Positions 30,296-36,659 of a stretch of DNA of 38,422 bases are shown piece by piece. The notes under the pieces are model-generated. The model saw only the letters and a list, made by a program, of their open reading frames with translations, was not told the origin of the DNA and did no database searches. Origin of the DNA: Alteribacillus sp. YIM 98480 (GTDB lineage Bacteria > Bacillota > Bacilli > Bacillales > Marinococcaceae); contig NZ_VTOK01000027.1 of NCBI RefSeq assembly GCF_009765375.1, positions 1 through 38,422 of the forward strand. Direction: 5' to 3'. Position 1 is the first letter of the stretch. Each line of letters opens with the position of its first letter. The translations under genes and the position numbers were made by a program.

Positions 30296-31070
30296 TGCCT
30301 GGATCACCTCTGCTTTTCTTTTTCTGGAACTCTTCTTGTAACCGGTCAATATCATCAGGAGAGCGAGCTCCTTTACCGGTCCATTCTTCAATCAAATATT
30401 TCAGCCACCTAAACGTTGGTGGACCATTCGCATTTAAACAAGCTACTTCAATGGCACGATAAACAAAATCATCTCCTAAAGTTTTAATCCATTCGATTAA
30501 TTGATTTTGTTGTATCTGGTTTGGCATCACGCTTATTGTATTTTCAAATAGCTCATATGCAGTTTGATAATCACGCGCGTGTTGTTGTAGTTGTATTTCT
30601 TTATTACTTTCTTTAAGTTCTTTATTTATATGGGGGGATAAATTGCCCCCTGGGGTGGGTGCATTTCCTCCCCCTGGGGTGGGTGCAGTTTGCCCCCCTC
30701 CCTCTACTTCATCACCCTGGGGGCTTTCTTCTGTTTTAGGTTCATCTTTTTCGATTAACCAATCGTTATAATATTTATTAAACATAAGCTCTCGTGGATT
30801 TGAAAAAGTAGCTTTTTTTACAACAATCAGCACCTTTTTATCAATAAGCCCTTTAATACCTCTTTTAATAGAGTCTTTACTTAATCCCGTTTTTTCGTGT
30901 AAGAAAGATTGAGAGAAGGGGTGGCTCTTCCGCTGAAAACCGTATGTGTAACGCCAAATAACAGTGAGTAGCCTAAACTGTGTTCCGTTGAATTTACACT
31001 GAGCAATAACATCAAATATTTCATTTGCTATACCAGTAAAGCCGTTTTCTTTTTGCGGATTAGCCGGCAT
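30177..31070 (-). CDS. Replication initiator (O-like N-domain + DnaD-like)
   Basis: 297 aa. Residues ~1-110 are a phage replication protein O-type winged helix (GFTGIANEIFDVIAQC, QFRLLTVIWRYTYGFQRKSH, SFLHEKTGLSKDSIKRGIKGL). A Gly/Pro linker (GGGQTAPTPGGGNAPTPGG) precedes a DnaD-like C-terminal domain (QNQLIEWIKTLGDDFVYRAIEVA, PTFRWLKYLIEEW). The linker DNA (30646-30687) contains direct repeats that look like origin iterons. AGGAGGGAGTAATT precedes the ATG. Recruits the DnaC-like loader. Confidence 0.88.
   Translation of the reverse strand: MPANPQKENGFTGIANEIFDVIAQCKFNGTQFRLLTVIWRYTYGFQRKSHPFSQSFLHEKTGLSKDSIKRGIKGLIDKKVLIVVKKATFSNPRELMFNKYYNDWLIEKDEPKTEESPQGDEVEGGGQTAPTPGGGNAPTPGGNLSPHINKELKESNKEIQLQQHARDYQTAYELFENTISVMPNQIQQNQLIEWIKTLGDDFVYRAIEVACLNANGPPTFRWLKYLIEEWTGKGARSPDDIDRLQEEFQKKKSRGDPGNGKAAIPRYHGQTSSQSRGSQERSITGGQVGWIKPGKRA
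30646..30723. repeat. Iteron-like repeats: candidate replication origin
   Basis: The 18-mer CCCCCTGGGGTGGGTGCA occurs exactly at 30646-30663 and 30670-30687 (24 bp apart), with a partial GC-rich copy near 30713-30723, inside the initiator gene. The adjacent 30580-30632 stretch is AT-rich and could unwind. Lambda-type phages place the origin inside the initiator gene. Function is inferred from layout. Confidence 0.62.
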
Positions 31071-31072
31071 AA

Positions 31073-31243
31073 TTACTCCCTCCTCTCACAAATAGCGTTT
31101 AACCCTTCAATTTTCTTTAATTCCATGTCTGGATGATTCATTTTTATATAACTTCGGACATACTGTTTAAAGAGCCGTCCCCGGTCTCTGCTGCCTTCTG
31201 TCAGACTAACGTAGAAGACCGGGATCGGTATTTTATAACGCAT
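31073..31243 (-). CDS. Hypothetical early protein (56 aa)
   Basis: 56 aa: YKIPIPVFYVSLTEGSRDRGRLFKQYVRSYIK in parts, ends MELKKIEGLNAICERRE. No family recognised; a basic alpha/beta fragment. The ATG overlaps the nuclease stop as TAATG, so the longer frame starting at 31309 is not used. Confidence 0.58.
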   Translation of the reverse strand: MRYKIPIPVFYVSLTEGSRDRGRLFKQYVRSYIKMNHPDMELKKIEGLNAICERRE

Positions 31244-32052
31244 TAGTAAATCAAATCTCCAATTTCTATCGTGTCTTTCAGCTGCTTTGTTTCTCGACAG
31301 TACACACACTTTTCACAGCGTTCAGGTGTTTCTTCTTCGTTTTTTAGTTGAAGCATTCGATCTATCATGGCTTCTGCATATTCAAGCTCAAAATCAAAGC
31401 GTGAAGGTTCCATATGAAGCACTGCTTTATTTGGTGGATTCTCTTTGGTGACAGCCACTACATATGGCGTGTAATGTACTCCTAAGTTCTTAAATAATAT
31501 CTCTCTGTAAATAGCCATTTGAAAAACATAATCCCAGGCTTCCATGAAAGAGGTCCATCCTTCATATTTTGATGACCAGTACCGCTTGTAAATATCCTGT
31601 GTTGTCTTGAGATCGGTAAAAGTTTTTCGATCATGATTGATAGAATCCACTTTGATTTTCCATGTTGCTCCGAACAGATCAGCTGTAAAAACTTTTTCTT
31701 TTTCACCTTCCATAGCAAACATGGCAAACGGATCGTTCTTTACAGCTGTAATCATTCGGTCTGCTGTTTCGAAATCGGCGTATTTCCCGCCGCGTTTTTT
31801 GAAAATAATATCGTTGTACTGTTCCTCAATGTCAGCAAAAGCTTCTGGACTTTCAAATGCTGCATGAACATAAGAGCCGACAATTAAAGGGGCAGTGACA
31901 GGGGGAATGTGATCCCCCTTGATTTCTGCCAGCGTTCGTGCCTCGCAATCCAAAAAACTCTTAAATTGAGAGACAGACATATATTGTTTATTCGCTTTCT
32001 TCGAATGGTAATGTGTCGCCTTCAAATTCAACTGCTTCTCTGGCGTTGCCAT
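31243..32052 (-). CDS. PD-(D/E)XK exonuclease (DUF3799-like)
   Basis: 269 aa. HYHSKKANKQYMSVSQFKSFLDCEA at the start, then H63, D136 (KVDSI) and D147-x-K149 (TFTDLKT) form the PD-(D/E)XK active site of RecE-like phage exonucleases (DUF3799). Cysteines at 36 and 246/249/252 (CEKCVYC) recall the Fe-S arrangement of Cas4/AddB. With the annealing protein it would make a two-gene recombination system. The start at 32052 includes the family N-terminus and overlaps the previous gene by 65 bp. Confidence 0.85.
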   Translation of the reverse strand: MATPEKQLNLKATHYHSKKANKQYMSVSQFKSFLDCEARTLAEIKGDHIPPVTAPLIVGSYVHAAFESPEAFADIEEQYNDIIFKKRGGKYADFETADRMITAVKNDPFAMFAMEGEKEKVFTADLFGATWKIKVDSINHDRKTFTDLKTTQDIYKRYWSSKYEGWTSFMEAWDYVFQMAIYREILFKNLGVHYTPYVVAVTKENPPNKAVLHMEPSRFDFELEYAEAMIDRMLQLKNEEETPERCEKCVYCRETKQLKDTIEIGDLIY

Positions 32053-32959
32053 TAGCTGTCACCGCCTCTTTATCTTCTTTCTTTTCGTCTTTTTTAGAAG
32101 AAGGCTTTTTGTTTTCTTTTTTAGGTTCTTTGTTAGCTTCACTGTCTGATTTAAACTCTTTAGCTAAAGCACTTTCTTTTTTGTTTTTGGCTTCCTTGTT
32201 AAACCAATCATCTGGCTTGCTCATGCCGTCTTTCAGAGAGTTGAATATCTTAATAAGCTCTACATAATCGTGTTCTGTGAAAGCATCGGCATTGTATCCA
32301 AATCGATCTTCAATCATTTCCTGCGTTACTCTATATTTTTCTTTGAAAGCTACGAGAGCGTTGTTAATCCGTTCTTTTAACGGCTTTTCGCTGTTACCTT
32401 TTATGGTGTTATTACATTGAAGGACTGCTTTTTCTACAATGTCGCCTGGTATAACACCTAAGATGCAAGCACGCACTCGTCTAGCACCGTCATTTGCTAC
32501 TTTCTCGTATATATCACGTGGATCATCAAGCTTTTTAATTTTTCCTTTGGCCTTCATGCTGTGTTTCACTGTGAAGGTTTTTTCCTGCCGTACATTGGTT
32601 TCTAAGTCCCAGGCATAAGCCATTGCTGTGGACTCCCCTTCACGTTGTTCCAGTTCCTTTACTCCGAAAGAAAGGTTTCCCCAGTTTTGAGCAAGAACCT
32701 CAGCTAAACGTATTGACGGTCCTTCCACTCTTGTACCGCCACGTGGATATTGATAGATAGCTACTTCTGCTAAAGATGGGCGTTTGCAGTTATCTAAAAT
32801 ACGTTGCTCTGATTGGAAGATATTTCGTGGAAACTGCTTGGCCATGAATATTTGCCCTTTGACTTCTTCCATTTCACGACTGCTGGAAGATTGGGCCATA
32901 ATGCCGCCTTGTCCTTGTGGTTGCGCTTGATTTTCAAATTGTTGTGTTAGTTGATTCAA
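31988..32959 (-). CDS. Putative single-strand annealing/recombination protein
   Basis: 323 aa, TTG start after GAGGAGCG. The core (SLAEVAIYQYPRGGTRVEGPSIRLAEVLAQNWGN in parts, later KVANDGARRVRACILGVIPGD) is shared by phage proteins located beside DUF3799-type nucleases. The C-terminal ~80 residues are lysine/acid-rich and end EFEGDTLPFEESE, resembling the acidic SSB tail with its LPF tip that recruits partners. An annealing role comes from neighbourhood and general likeness, so it is inferred. Confidence 0.72.
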   Translation of the reverse strand: MNQLTQQFENQAQPQGQGGIMAQSSSSREMEEVKGQIFMAKQFPRNIFQSEQRILDNCKRPSLAEVAIYQYPRGGTRVEGPSIRLAEVLAQNWGNLSFGVKELEQREGESTAMAYAWDLETNVRQEKTFTVKHSMKAKGKIKKLDDPRDIYEKVANDGARRVRACILGVIPGDIVEKAVLQCNNTIKGNSEKPLKERINNALVAFKEKYRVTQEMIEDRFGYNADAFTEHDYVELIKIFNSLKDGMSKPDDWFNKEAKNKKESALAKEFKSDSEANKEPKKENKKPSSKKDEKKEDKEAVTANGNAREAVEFEGDTLPFEESE

Positions 32960-32963
32960 AAGA

Positions 32964-33134
32964 TCACGCTCCTCTTTGACTATTTAATTCCATATATTTT
33001 TGAAACTGCGCTTTCGTATCAAAACGAAAGAAAGCTTGTCCTGTTTTGGAATAAGAAATCTTTCCTCCTGCTTGTCCTAAACGCCACATATCAAATGGAT
33101 CGTTGCTTACTGGTAATTCACGATACGGTTTCAT
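32964..33134 (-). CDS. Small early protein (56 aa)
   Basis: 56 aa: KPYRELPVSNDPFDMWRLGQAGGKIS and QAFFRFDTKAQFQKYMELNSQRGA in parts, a compact alpha/beta protein of unknown family. ATG after GAGGGAGGAATAACC; the ribosome site lies just beyond the hairpin at 33162-33214. Its stop is 4 bp before the annealing-protein start. Confidence 0.62.
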   Translation of the reverse strand: MKPYRELPVSNDPFDMWRLGQAGGKISYSKTGQAFFRFDTKAQFQKYMELNSQRGA

Positions 33135-33161
33135 TGGTTATTCCTCCCTCTTGCATTTTTG

Positions 33162-33214
33162 GGGGAGATTCGCATACAATAAAAGCAACAACATTTTATT
33201 GAGCGAATCACCCC
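33162..33214 (-). promoter_or_regulatory. Long intercistronic hairpin
   Basis: Arms GGGG, GATTCGC and AATAAAA (33162-33184) pair with TTTTATT, GCGAATC and CCCC (33194-33214), with small internal loops and a 9-base apex. On the early mRNA it sits ~20 bases before the ribosome site of the gene at 32964-33134. No T-run follows, so it is more likely a processing, stability or translation-control element than a terminator. Confidence 0.6.
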
Positions 33215-33221
33215 TTGCCAA

Positions 33222-33392
33222 TCAGACCGCCATCTGGTTGGCTTTTTCTTTACCTTTCACGTTGAAGTAAATACCTCGCACAACTTCTTTATTGAAAGCT
33301 AATCGATGTGCTACTTGATCTAATCCTTCTTCTACTCCAAGAACGTCCAGATGATTGACAATATAAAAGTTGATTTCTTTTTCAGTAATCAT
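33222..33392 (-). CDS. Hypothetical early protein (56 aa)
   Basis: 56 aa: TEKEINFYIVNHLDVLGVEEGLDQVAHRLAFNKEVVRGIYFN in parts, a helical DNA-binding-like fold is possible (VAHRLAFNKEVV resembles a helix-turn-helix). ATG 33392 with GGGGTGAGAGC; the longer frame to 33530 is only antisense or overlap. Confidence 0.58.
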   Translation of the reverse strand: MITEKEINFYIVNHLDVLGVEEGLDQVAHRLAFNKEVVRGIYFNVKGKEKANQMAV

Positions 33393-33396
33393 GCTC

Positions 33397-33606
33397 TCAC
33401 CCCACGTTCTCTGCATATTTTCGGATATATTCACCGGCGCAGGCGTTTTCATCGTGAAGCAGATCATCACCAAACTGAAACGCTTCGTCATAATCAAATA
33501 TTTCTTCCTGGCAACCAGAGCATGTTCCAATCACTTCTGGTTCATGTTCTTGCGGATCTGCAAAACCATATCCATTAGGCAACACCATTGCGTTTTCAAC
33601 CGACAT
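33397..33606 (-). CDS. Zinc-finger-like early protein (69 aa)
   Basis: 69 aa with CSGC and, 26 residues later, H and C (LLHDENACAGEY): a likely LIM/RING-like treble-clef small zinc protein. Acidic. Overlaps the upstream stop by 11 bp. Function unknown. Confidence 0.6.
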   Translation of the reverse strand: MSVENAMVLPNGYGFADPQEHEPEVIGTCSGCQEEIFDYDEAFQFGDDLLHDENACAGEYIRKYAENVG

Positions 33607-33751
33607 TTCTTTCTACCTCCTGTTCCAGATAGTCAATGTAAGTCAGCAACGACTCAACTTCTACGGTTTTCAAAGAGATCAATTCTCTTGCTTCTTGCAC
33701 TCCTACTTGCTTTTGCATTTCCCATAAAAGATTACTGACGTCTACCCGCAC
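33596..33751 (-). CDS. Hypothetical early protein (51 aa)
   Basis: 51 aa starting GTG after GAAGGTGACATA (an in-frame start at 33793 lies upstream without a site). Helical: SNLLWEMQKQVGVQEARELI and VEVESLLTYIDYLEQEVER. Could be coiled coil. The 33752-33915 gap has a weak stem (33842-33847/33864-33869) and nothing else certain. Confidence 0.5.
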   Translation of the reverse strand: MRVDVSNLLWEMQKQVGVQEARELISLKTVEVESLLTYIDYLEQEVERNVG

Positions 33752-33915
33752 TATGTCACCTTCTTTCTGGTGCTGGCGCACCGTCGGGCTCACGACCGGG
33801 GGAATAAACCGTCAAGAGGGATATGTAGTCATGAGCCCAACGGCAAGCCAGCCACAAATCCGACTTGCCAGGTTATCAACCAAAGTGCTAAAATGAATTT
33901 AATACCAATCCCCAA

Positions 33916-34080
33916 CTAAGCACTTGCTGGCCCCACAGCAGGTGCTTTTTCATTTTCTTTTTCCATCATGAACCCCACGGTCACCACTTCTCGCAAATCT
34001 GTTGAATACTCCACGTCTTTCAACTTGGTGTGTAAATCTGCATCTCCCACGTAATCAAGTAATTCATAGCTTATCTTCAT
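33916..34080 (-). CDS. Hypothetical early protein (54 aa)
   Basis: 54 aa: KISYELLDYVGDADLHTKLKD and VVTVGFMMEKENEKAPAVG, ending PASA. No family recognised. AGGAGGTT lies 7 bases before the ATG, and the gene starts 4 bp past the stop of the XRE gene. Confidence 0.6.
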   Translation of the reverse strand: MKISYELLDYVGDADLHTKLKDVEYSTDLREVVTVGFMMEKENEKAPAVGPASA

Positions 34081-34084
34081 TTTT

Positions 34085-34360
34085 TTAACCTCCTATTAAA
34101 ATCATGCTGATTGTACTTCCGACTGTGCTCATAATTTGATTTATCATATTCAATCCTTCTACGCCGTAAATAAAAGCAACCATCACTTCTGGAGACTGTG
34201 TATTTTGCACCCAGGCTTGGCATAAATTCATAGACGGTTCTTTAAGATCTTTCTCGTATTTCGAGACATCCGACTGATTGATGTGTAACCGATGCGCCAA
34301 TTCTTCTTGTGTCAGACCGGCACGCGATCGGCAAGCTCTCAGAATAGCACCGAAATCCAT
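34085..34360 (-). CDS. XRE regulator with hydrophobic C-terminus (91 aa)
   Basis: 91 aa: FGAILRACRSRAGLTQEELAHRLHINQSDVSKYEKDL is a classic Cro/CI helix-turn-helix, and the C-terminus (MINQIMSTVGSTISMILIGG) is hydrophobic, perhaps for dimerisation or membrane association. ATG 34360 chosen (GGAGGAGGTGAAGGG). A 21-bp palindrome sits right behind the ribosome site at 34377-34397, a likely operator. Second regulator of the early region. Confidence 0.8.
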   Translation of the reverse strand: MDFGAILRACRSRAGLTQEELAHRLHINQSDVSKYEKDLKEPSMNLCQAWVQNTQSPEVMVAFIYGVEGLNMINQIMSTVGSTISMILIGG

Positions 34361-34376
34361 CCCTTCACCTCCTCCC

Positions 34377-34397
34377 AATATTCCAGATTGGAATATT
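34377..34397. promoter_or_regulatory. Perfect 9-bp-arm palindrome upstream of the XRE gene
   Basis: AATATTCCA, three bases, TGGAATATT. The half-motif TTGGAAT repeats directly at 34403-34409. It abuts the ribosome site of the XRE gene, so autoregulation at transcription or translation level is likely. Confidence 0.7.
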
Positions 34398-34441
34398 CAT
34401 CATTGGAATGGGATACCAAAACATGAAGATATATACTTAAT

Positions 34442-34621
34442 TTAGATAGCATCCATGGTTGGTTGATTCATTACCCAATTATCGATTTTTTCTTTATGGA
34501 AGAAGATTCGTCTCCTTACTCGGAAATGAGGAATTTCTTTCTTTCTTACCATGTCGTAAATCGTGTCTGTACTCGTTCTCAAATATTCGGAAACTTCTTT
34601 TACGTCCATGGTGTTTGGCAA
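34442..34621 (-). CDS. Excisionase/MerR-type DNA-binding protein
   Basis: 59 aa: MDVKEVSEYLRTSTDTIYDMVRKKEIPHFRVRRRIFFHKEKIDNWV in parts is the standard excisionase-family winged helix (HTH_17). TTG at 34621 after GGAGGTGATC is preferred; ATG at 34609 is also possible. May act as Xis with the integrase or as an early regulator. Confidence 0.78.
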   Translation of the reverse strand: MPNTMDVKEVSEYLRTSTDTIYDMVRKKEIPHFRVRRRIFFHKEKIDNWVMNQPTMDAI

Positions 34622-34663
34622 GGCGATCACCTCCTGGTATGTGATTTTATTTGTACAAAAGGA

Positions 34664-34876
34664 GTGTTGGACATCGATAACAACCTATACCGCGAATTGT
34701 TTCTTTTAACTGAAGCTGTGACAGATGGACTTGTAAGTGTTTCTGTCATCGAATTATGGGAAGTCTACCTCCCAGATGTTGAACTTTATGAAGTAGTGAA
34801 AACGTTCCAGAACCTCAACGAAGATGGTCTTGTTCGATATGAAAACGGCCGGTTGTATGGTGTGAATGGTTGTTGA
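34664..34876 (+). CDS. Possible + strand winged-helix-like ORF (70 aa)
   Basis: About 70 aa: LFLLTEAVTDGLVSVSVIELWEVYLPDVELYEVVKTFQNLNEDGLVRYENGRL in parts has the helix-helix-wing look of a small winged helix. It lies opposite to, and between, two leftward genes. AAAAGGAG at 34657-34664 runs into the GTG/TTG candidates (34664, 34667), so the start is unresolved. Coding-like, but unusual in position. Confidence 0.48.
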   Translation: MLDIDNNLYRELFLLTEAVTDGLVSVSVIELWEVYLPDVELYEVVKTFQNLNEDGLVRYENGRLYGVNGC

Positions 34877-34889
34877 TTTATCTATCCTC

Positions 34890-35135
34890 CTATGCTGATG
34901 TGGTTTCATTTTTGATAAATTTTTTATCATTACTATCAAAAAAAATATCTGGGAAGAGTTTCTTCATATCTTTGTTAAAAAATTTTTCATATTTAATCAT
35001 AGTATTTATTCCAGGATCAACAACACCTTTTTCTAACTTTCGCACATAGACAGTTGATATGCCGATTTCTTTACCTAGCTGTTCCTGTGTAAGATTGTTG
35101 TCATTTCTAAGTTGTACCAAGATCTTTCTTTCCAA
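34890..35135 (-). CDS. Cro-like XRE regulator
   Basis: 81 aa: LRNDNNLTQEQLGKEIGISTVYVRKLEKGVVDPG in parts is a Cro/CI helix-turn-helix. Start codon is TTG after AAGGCGGTG. It is divergent from the CI-like gene and first in the leftward early operon, whose promoter (35179-35207) and operators lie just upstream. One 15-bp operator-like palindrome (34914-34928) is inside its 3' end. Acts as the lytic regulator of the switch. Confidence 0.85.
   Translation of the reverse strand: MERKILVQLRNDNNLTQEQLGKEIGISTVYVRKLEKGVVDPGINTMIKYEKFFNKDMKKLFPDIFFDSNDKKFIKNETTSA
34914..34928. promoter_or_regulatory. Operator-like palindrome in the cro-like 3' end
   Basis: GATAAATTTTTTATC matches the intergenic operators (GATAA-x-TTTTTTATC). 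241 bp from the nearest site, so it could support looping between repressor dimers. Confidence 0.55.
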
Positions 35136-35154
35136 AGTAGTTCACCGCCTTTTT

Positions 35155-35169
35155 GATAACTTTTTTATC
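35155..35169. promoter_or_regulatory. Operator A
   Basis: GATAACTTTTTTATC. Lies just downstream of the predicted start of the leftward early transcript. Confidence 0.72.
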
Positions 35170-35178
35170 TATGATCTT

Positions 35179-35207
35179 ATTATATTTGATAAAATTTTTA
35201 TCGTCAA
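35179..35207 (-). promoter_or_regulatory. Leftward early promoter
   Basis: On the minus strand TTGACG (complement of 35202-35207), exactly 17 bases, TATAAT (complement of 35179-35184). Near-consensus sigma-A promoter reading into the Cro-like gene. Operator B fills its spacer, so repressor binding excludes polymerase. Confidence 0.85.
35188..35202. promoter_or_regulatory. Operator B (in promoter spacer)
   Basis: GATAAAATTTTTATC, a perfect inverted repeat with 6-base arms. It sits between the -35 and -10 of the early promoter. Confidence 0.8.
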
Positions 35208-35216
35208 CGATTTTTT

Positions 35217-35231
35217 GAAAACTTTTTTATC
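35217..35231. promoter_or_regulatory. Operator C
   Basis: GAAAACTTTTTTATC; right arm is perfect, left arm is degenerate (GAAAAC). Probably weaker affinity. Confidence 0.62.
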
Positions 35232-35234
35232 ATT

Positions 35235-35249
35235 GATACTTTTTTTATC
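35235..35249. promoter_or_regulatory. Operator D
   Basis: GATACTTTTTTTATC. 18 bp centre-to-centre from operator C; close to the CI-like gene start, so it may control repressor transcription. Confidence 0.66.
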
Positions 35250-35281
35250 GCTATTCGTTTATAATGTGGAGGTGAAAAGAG

Positions 35282-35668
35282 GTGTTGGCCGTGAAACCAA
35301 AAGAAAATGTTTTCGGGGAAAGAGCCCGAAATTTAAGGGATAAAAAAGGTAAAACCCAAGAAGATGTGGCCAATGCAGTAGGGTTGTCTAGGGCCAGATA
35401 TTCGCATTATGAAAATGGTAGGGTTGAGCCTGACATAGAAACCATAAGAAAGCTAGCTGATTATTATGAATGTACAACTGATTACTTAATGGGGCTTTCT
35501 GATATCCCATCTAATGAGGATACATCTGTAAGAGAAGAATTCAATGATCCACGAACCGATCTCATGTTCAAGGACTGGAAGAACATGACGGATGAACAAA
35601 AAGAAGAAGCTCTTGAAATGATGAAGTACATAAAGTTTAAATATGGAGACAAAAATAACGACAAATAA
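35282..35668 (+). CDS. CI-like repressor (XRE, 128 aa)
   Basis: 128 aa: an XRE helix-turn-helix at about 10-65 (RARNLRDKKGKTQEDVANAVGLSRARYSHYENGRVEP in parts) and an acidic helical C-terminus (KDWKNMTDEQKEEALEMMKYIKFKYG). It lacks a LexA-type self-cleavage domain, so induction probably needs the ImmA-like protease downstream. GTG at 35282, 7 bases after GGAGGTG, is preferred; GTG at 35291 is possible. Its promoter is not clear: a TATAAT at 35260-35265 is too close to the ribosome site. Confidence 0.85.
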   Translation: MLAVKPKENVFGERARNLRDKKGKTQEDVANAVGLSRARYSHYENGRVEPDIETIRKLADYYECTTDYLMGLSDIPSNEDTSVREEFNDPRTDLMFKDWKNMTDEQKEEALEMMKYIKFKYGDKNNDK

Positions 35669-35745
35669 CATGATAATTGCCATATTATTCCATTTCTGAT
35701 AATATATATCTAGTACTATCAAACTATTACTATAGGGGGCTTTTT

Positions 35746-36429
35746 ATGAAAAAATATCTTGTTTCCATTGGACTATCTGCTTTATTAGTCCTTACTGCGT
35801 GCGGGGAAGAATCTAATACTGAAGATGAAACATCAGGATCTAGTAACGAAGAGGTAAATGAAAACGAAGTAACCACTGAGGAAAATGAGACTGAAGAAAA
35901 TGAAGCGGACGTTGAAGAAGAAAATGAAGAATCTTCTGACGATGGCTTTGATACAGAAGTGGGAGAGTCTGTTGAAAATGAAGCTGGCGAATTTACACTC
36001 CATGCTCGTCAAAACGAAGTCGAACCAATTGAAACCGGTCCAGTGAATATGAACATCACACAAGTTAATGCTGCTTCCGGTGACATTAAACCTGATTATC
36101 AAGACATGTTTGAAACTGAAGAATTGAATTATATACAGTTAGATATTGAAGTTGAAAACACGAGTGAAGAAGATATTACATTCTACTCAGGTCAGGCTAC
36201 TATATCAACCAACACTGGAGAGCAACTCGAATCAGATATGTTGTTGTCTGATCATATTGAAGGTGAAATGATGGCAGGGACAAAAGATTCCGGTAGTTTC
36301 TTTTATATATTAGAAAATTCTAATGCCGAAGATGTAGAATCGGTTCGGATGGTGTGGACCGCCCCACAAAATGAAGATTGGGAAGAAATTGGAGAAGAAG
36401 TTGATATTGAAGTGAAGTTGGATAATTAA
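35746..36429 (+). CDS. Lipoprotein (lysogenic conversion candidate)
   Basis: 227 aa. Signal peptide with lipobox LTAC (cysteine at residue 21), then an acidic disordered linker (~22-75, repeated E/N) and a DUF4352-like Ig-fold part (GPVNMNITQVNAASGD, YIQLDIEVENTSEEDITFYSG in parts). Surface lipoproteins next to the repressor often block superinfection. AGGGGGC is 6 bases before the ATG; an in-frame ATG at 35677 is ignored as it precedes no lipobox. Adjacent to the repressor on the + strand. Confidence 0.8.
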   Translation: MKKYLVSIGLSALLVLTACGEESNTEDETSGSSNEEVNENEVTTEENETEENEADVEEENEESSDDGFDTEVGESVENEAGEFTLHARQNEVEPIETGPVNMNITQVNAASGDIKPDYQDMFETEELNYIQLDIEVENTSEEDITFYSGQATISTNTGEQLESDMLLSDHIEGEMMAGTKDSGSFFYILENSNAEDVESVRMVWTAPQNEDWEEIGEEVDIEVKLDN

Positions 36430-36585
36430 ATGAAAATTATTGGTTTTCTATTAATATTGATCGGAGTTCTTGGTAGTTTGATTAGTTTTGCTATGTTTGG
36501 GGACATAGCTATTGCTAGTTTCATAGCCTCAATTACTGCATTTTTATCAGGAATTGGCTTTATTCTCGTTAACAAAAGGTTGTAA
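36430..36585 (+). CDS. Small two-TM membrane protein (51 aa)
   Basis: 51 aa: two hydrophobic helices (IIGFLLILIGVLGSLISFA and IASITAFLSGIGFILV) and a short basic end (NKRL). The ATG immediately follows the lipoprotein stop, so it is coupled and probably works with it. Followed by a terminator-like hairpin. No ribosome site of its own is obvious. Confidence 0.65.
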   Translation: MKIIGFLLILIGVLGSLISFAMFGDIAIASFIASITAFLSGIGFILVNKRL

Positions 36586-36587
36586 AT

Positions 36588-36615
36588 GCCCATTGATATG
36601 GGCTTTTCTTTTATT
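36588..36615 (+). terminator. Terminator after the lipoprotein/TM pair
   Basis: GCCCAT (36588-36593) pairs with ATGGGC (36598-36603) around TGAT, followed by TTTTCTTTTATT. Ends the repressor-lipoprotein transcript before ImmA. Confidence 0.75.
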
Positions 36616-36659
36616 CTGTGACCGAACGTACGTTTGTCAGCGAAAAAGGGGGCACTTCC

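Noticed and set aside
34754-34939. Minus-strand frame opposite the + strand winged-helix-like ORF
   Set aside because: Low-quality composition, no ribosome site, antisense shadow.
35260-35265. TATAAT as -10 of the CI-like gene
   Set aside because: The transcript would start inside the ribosome site, and no -35 lies at a good distance.
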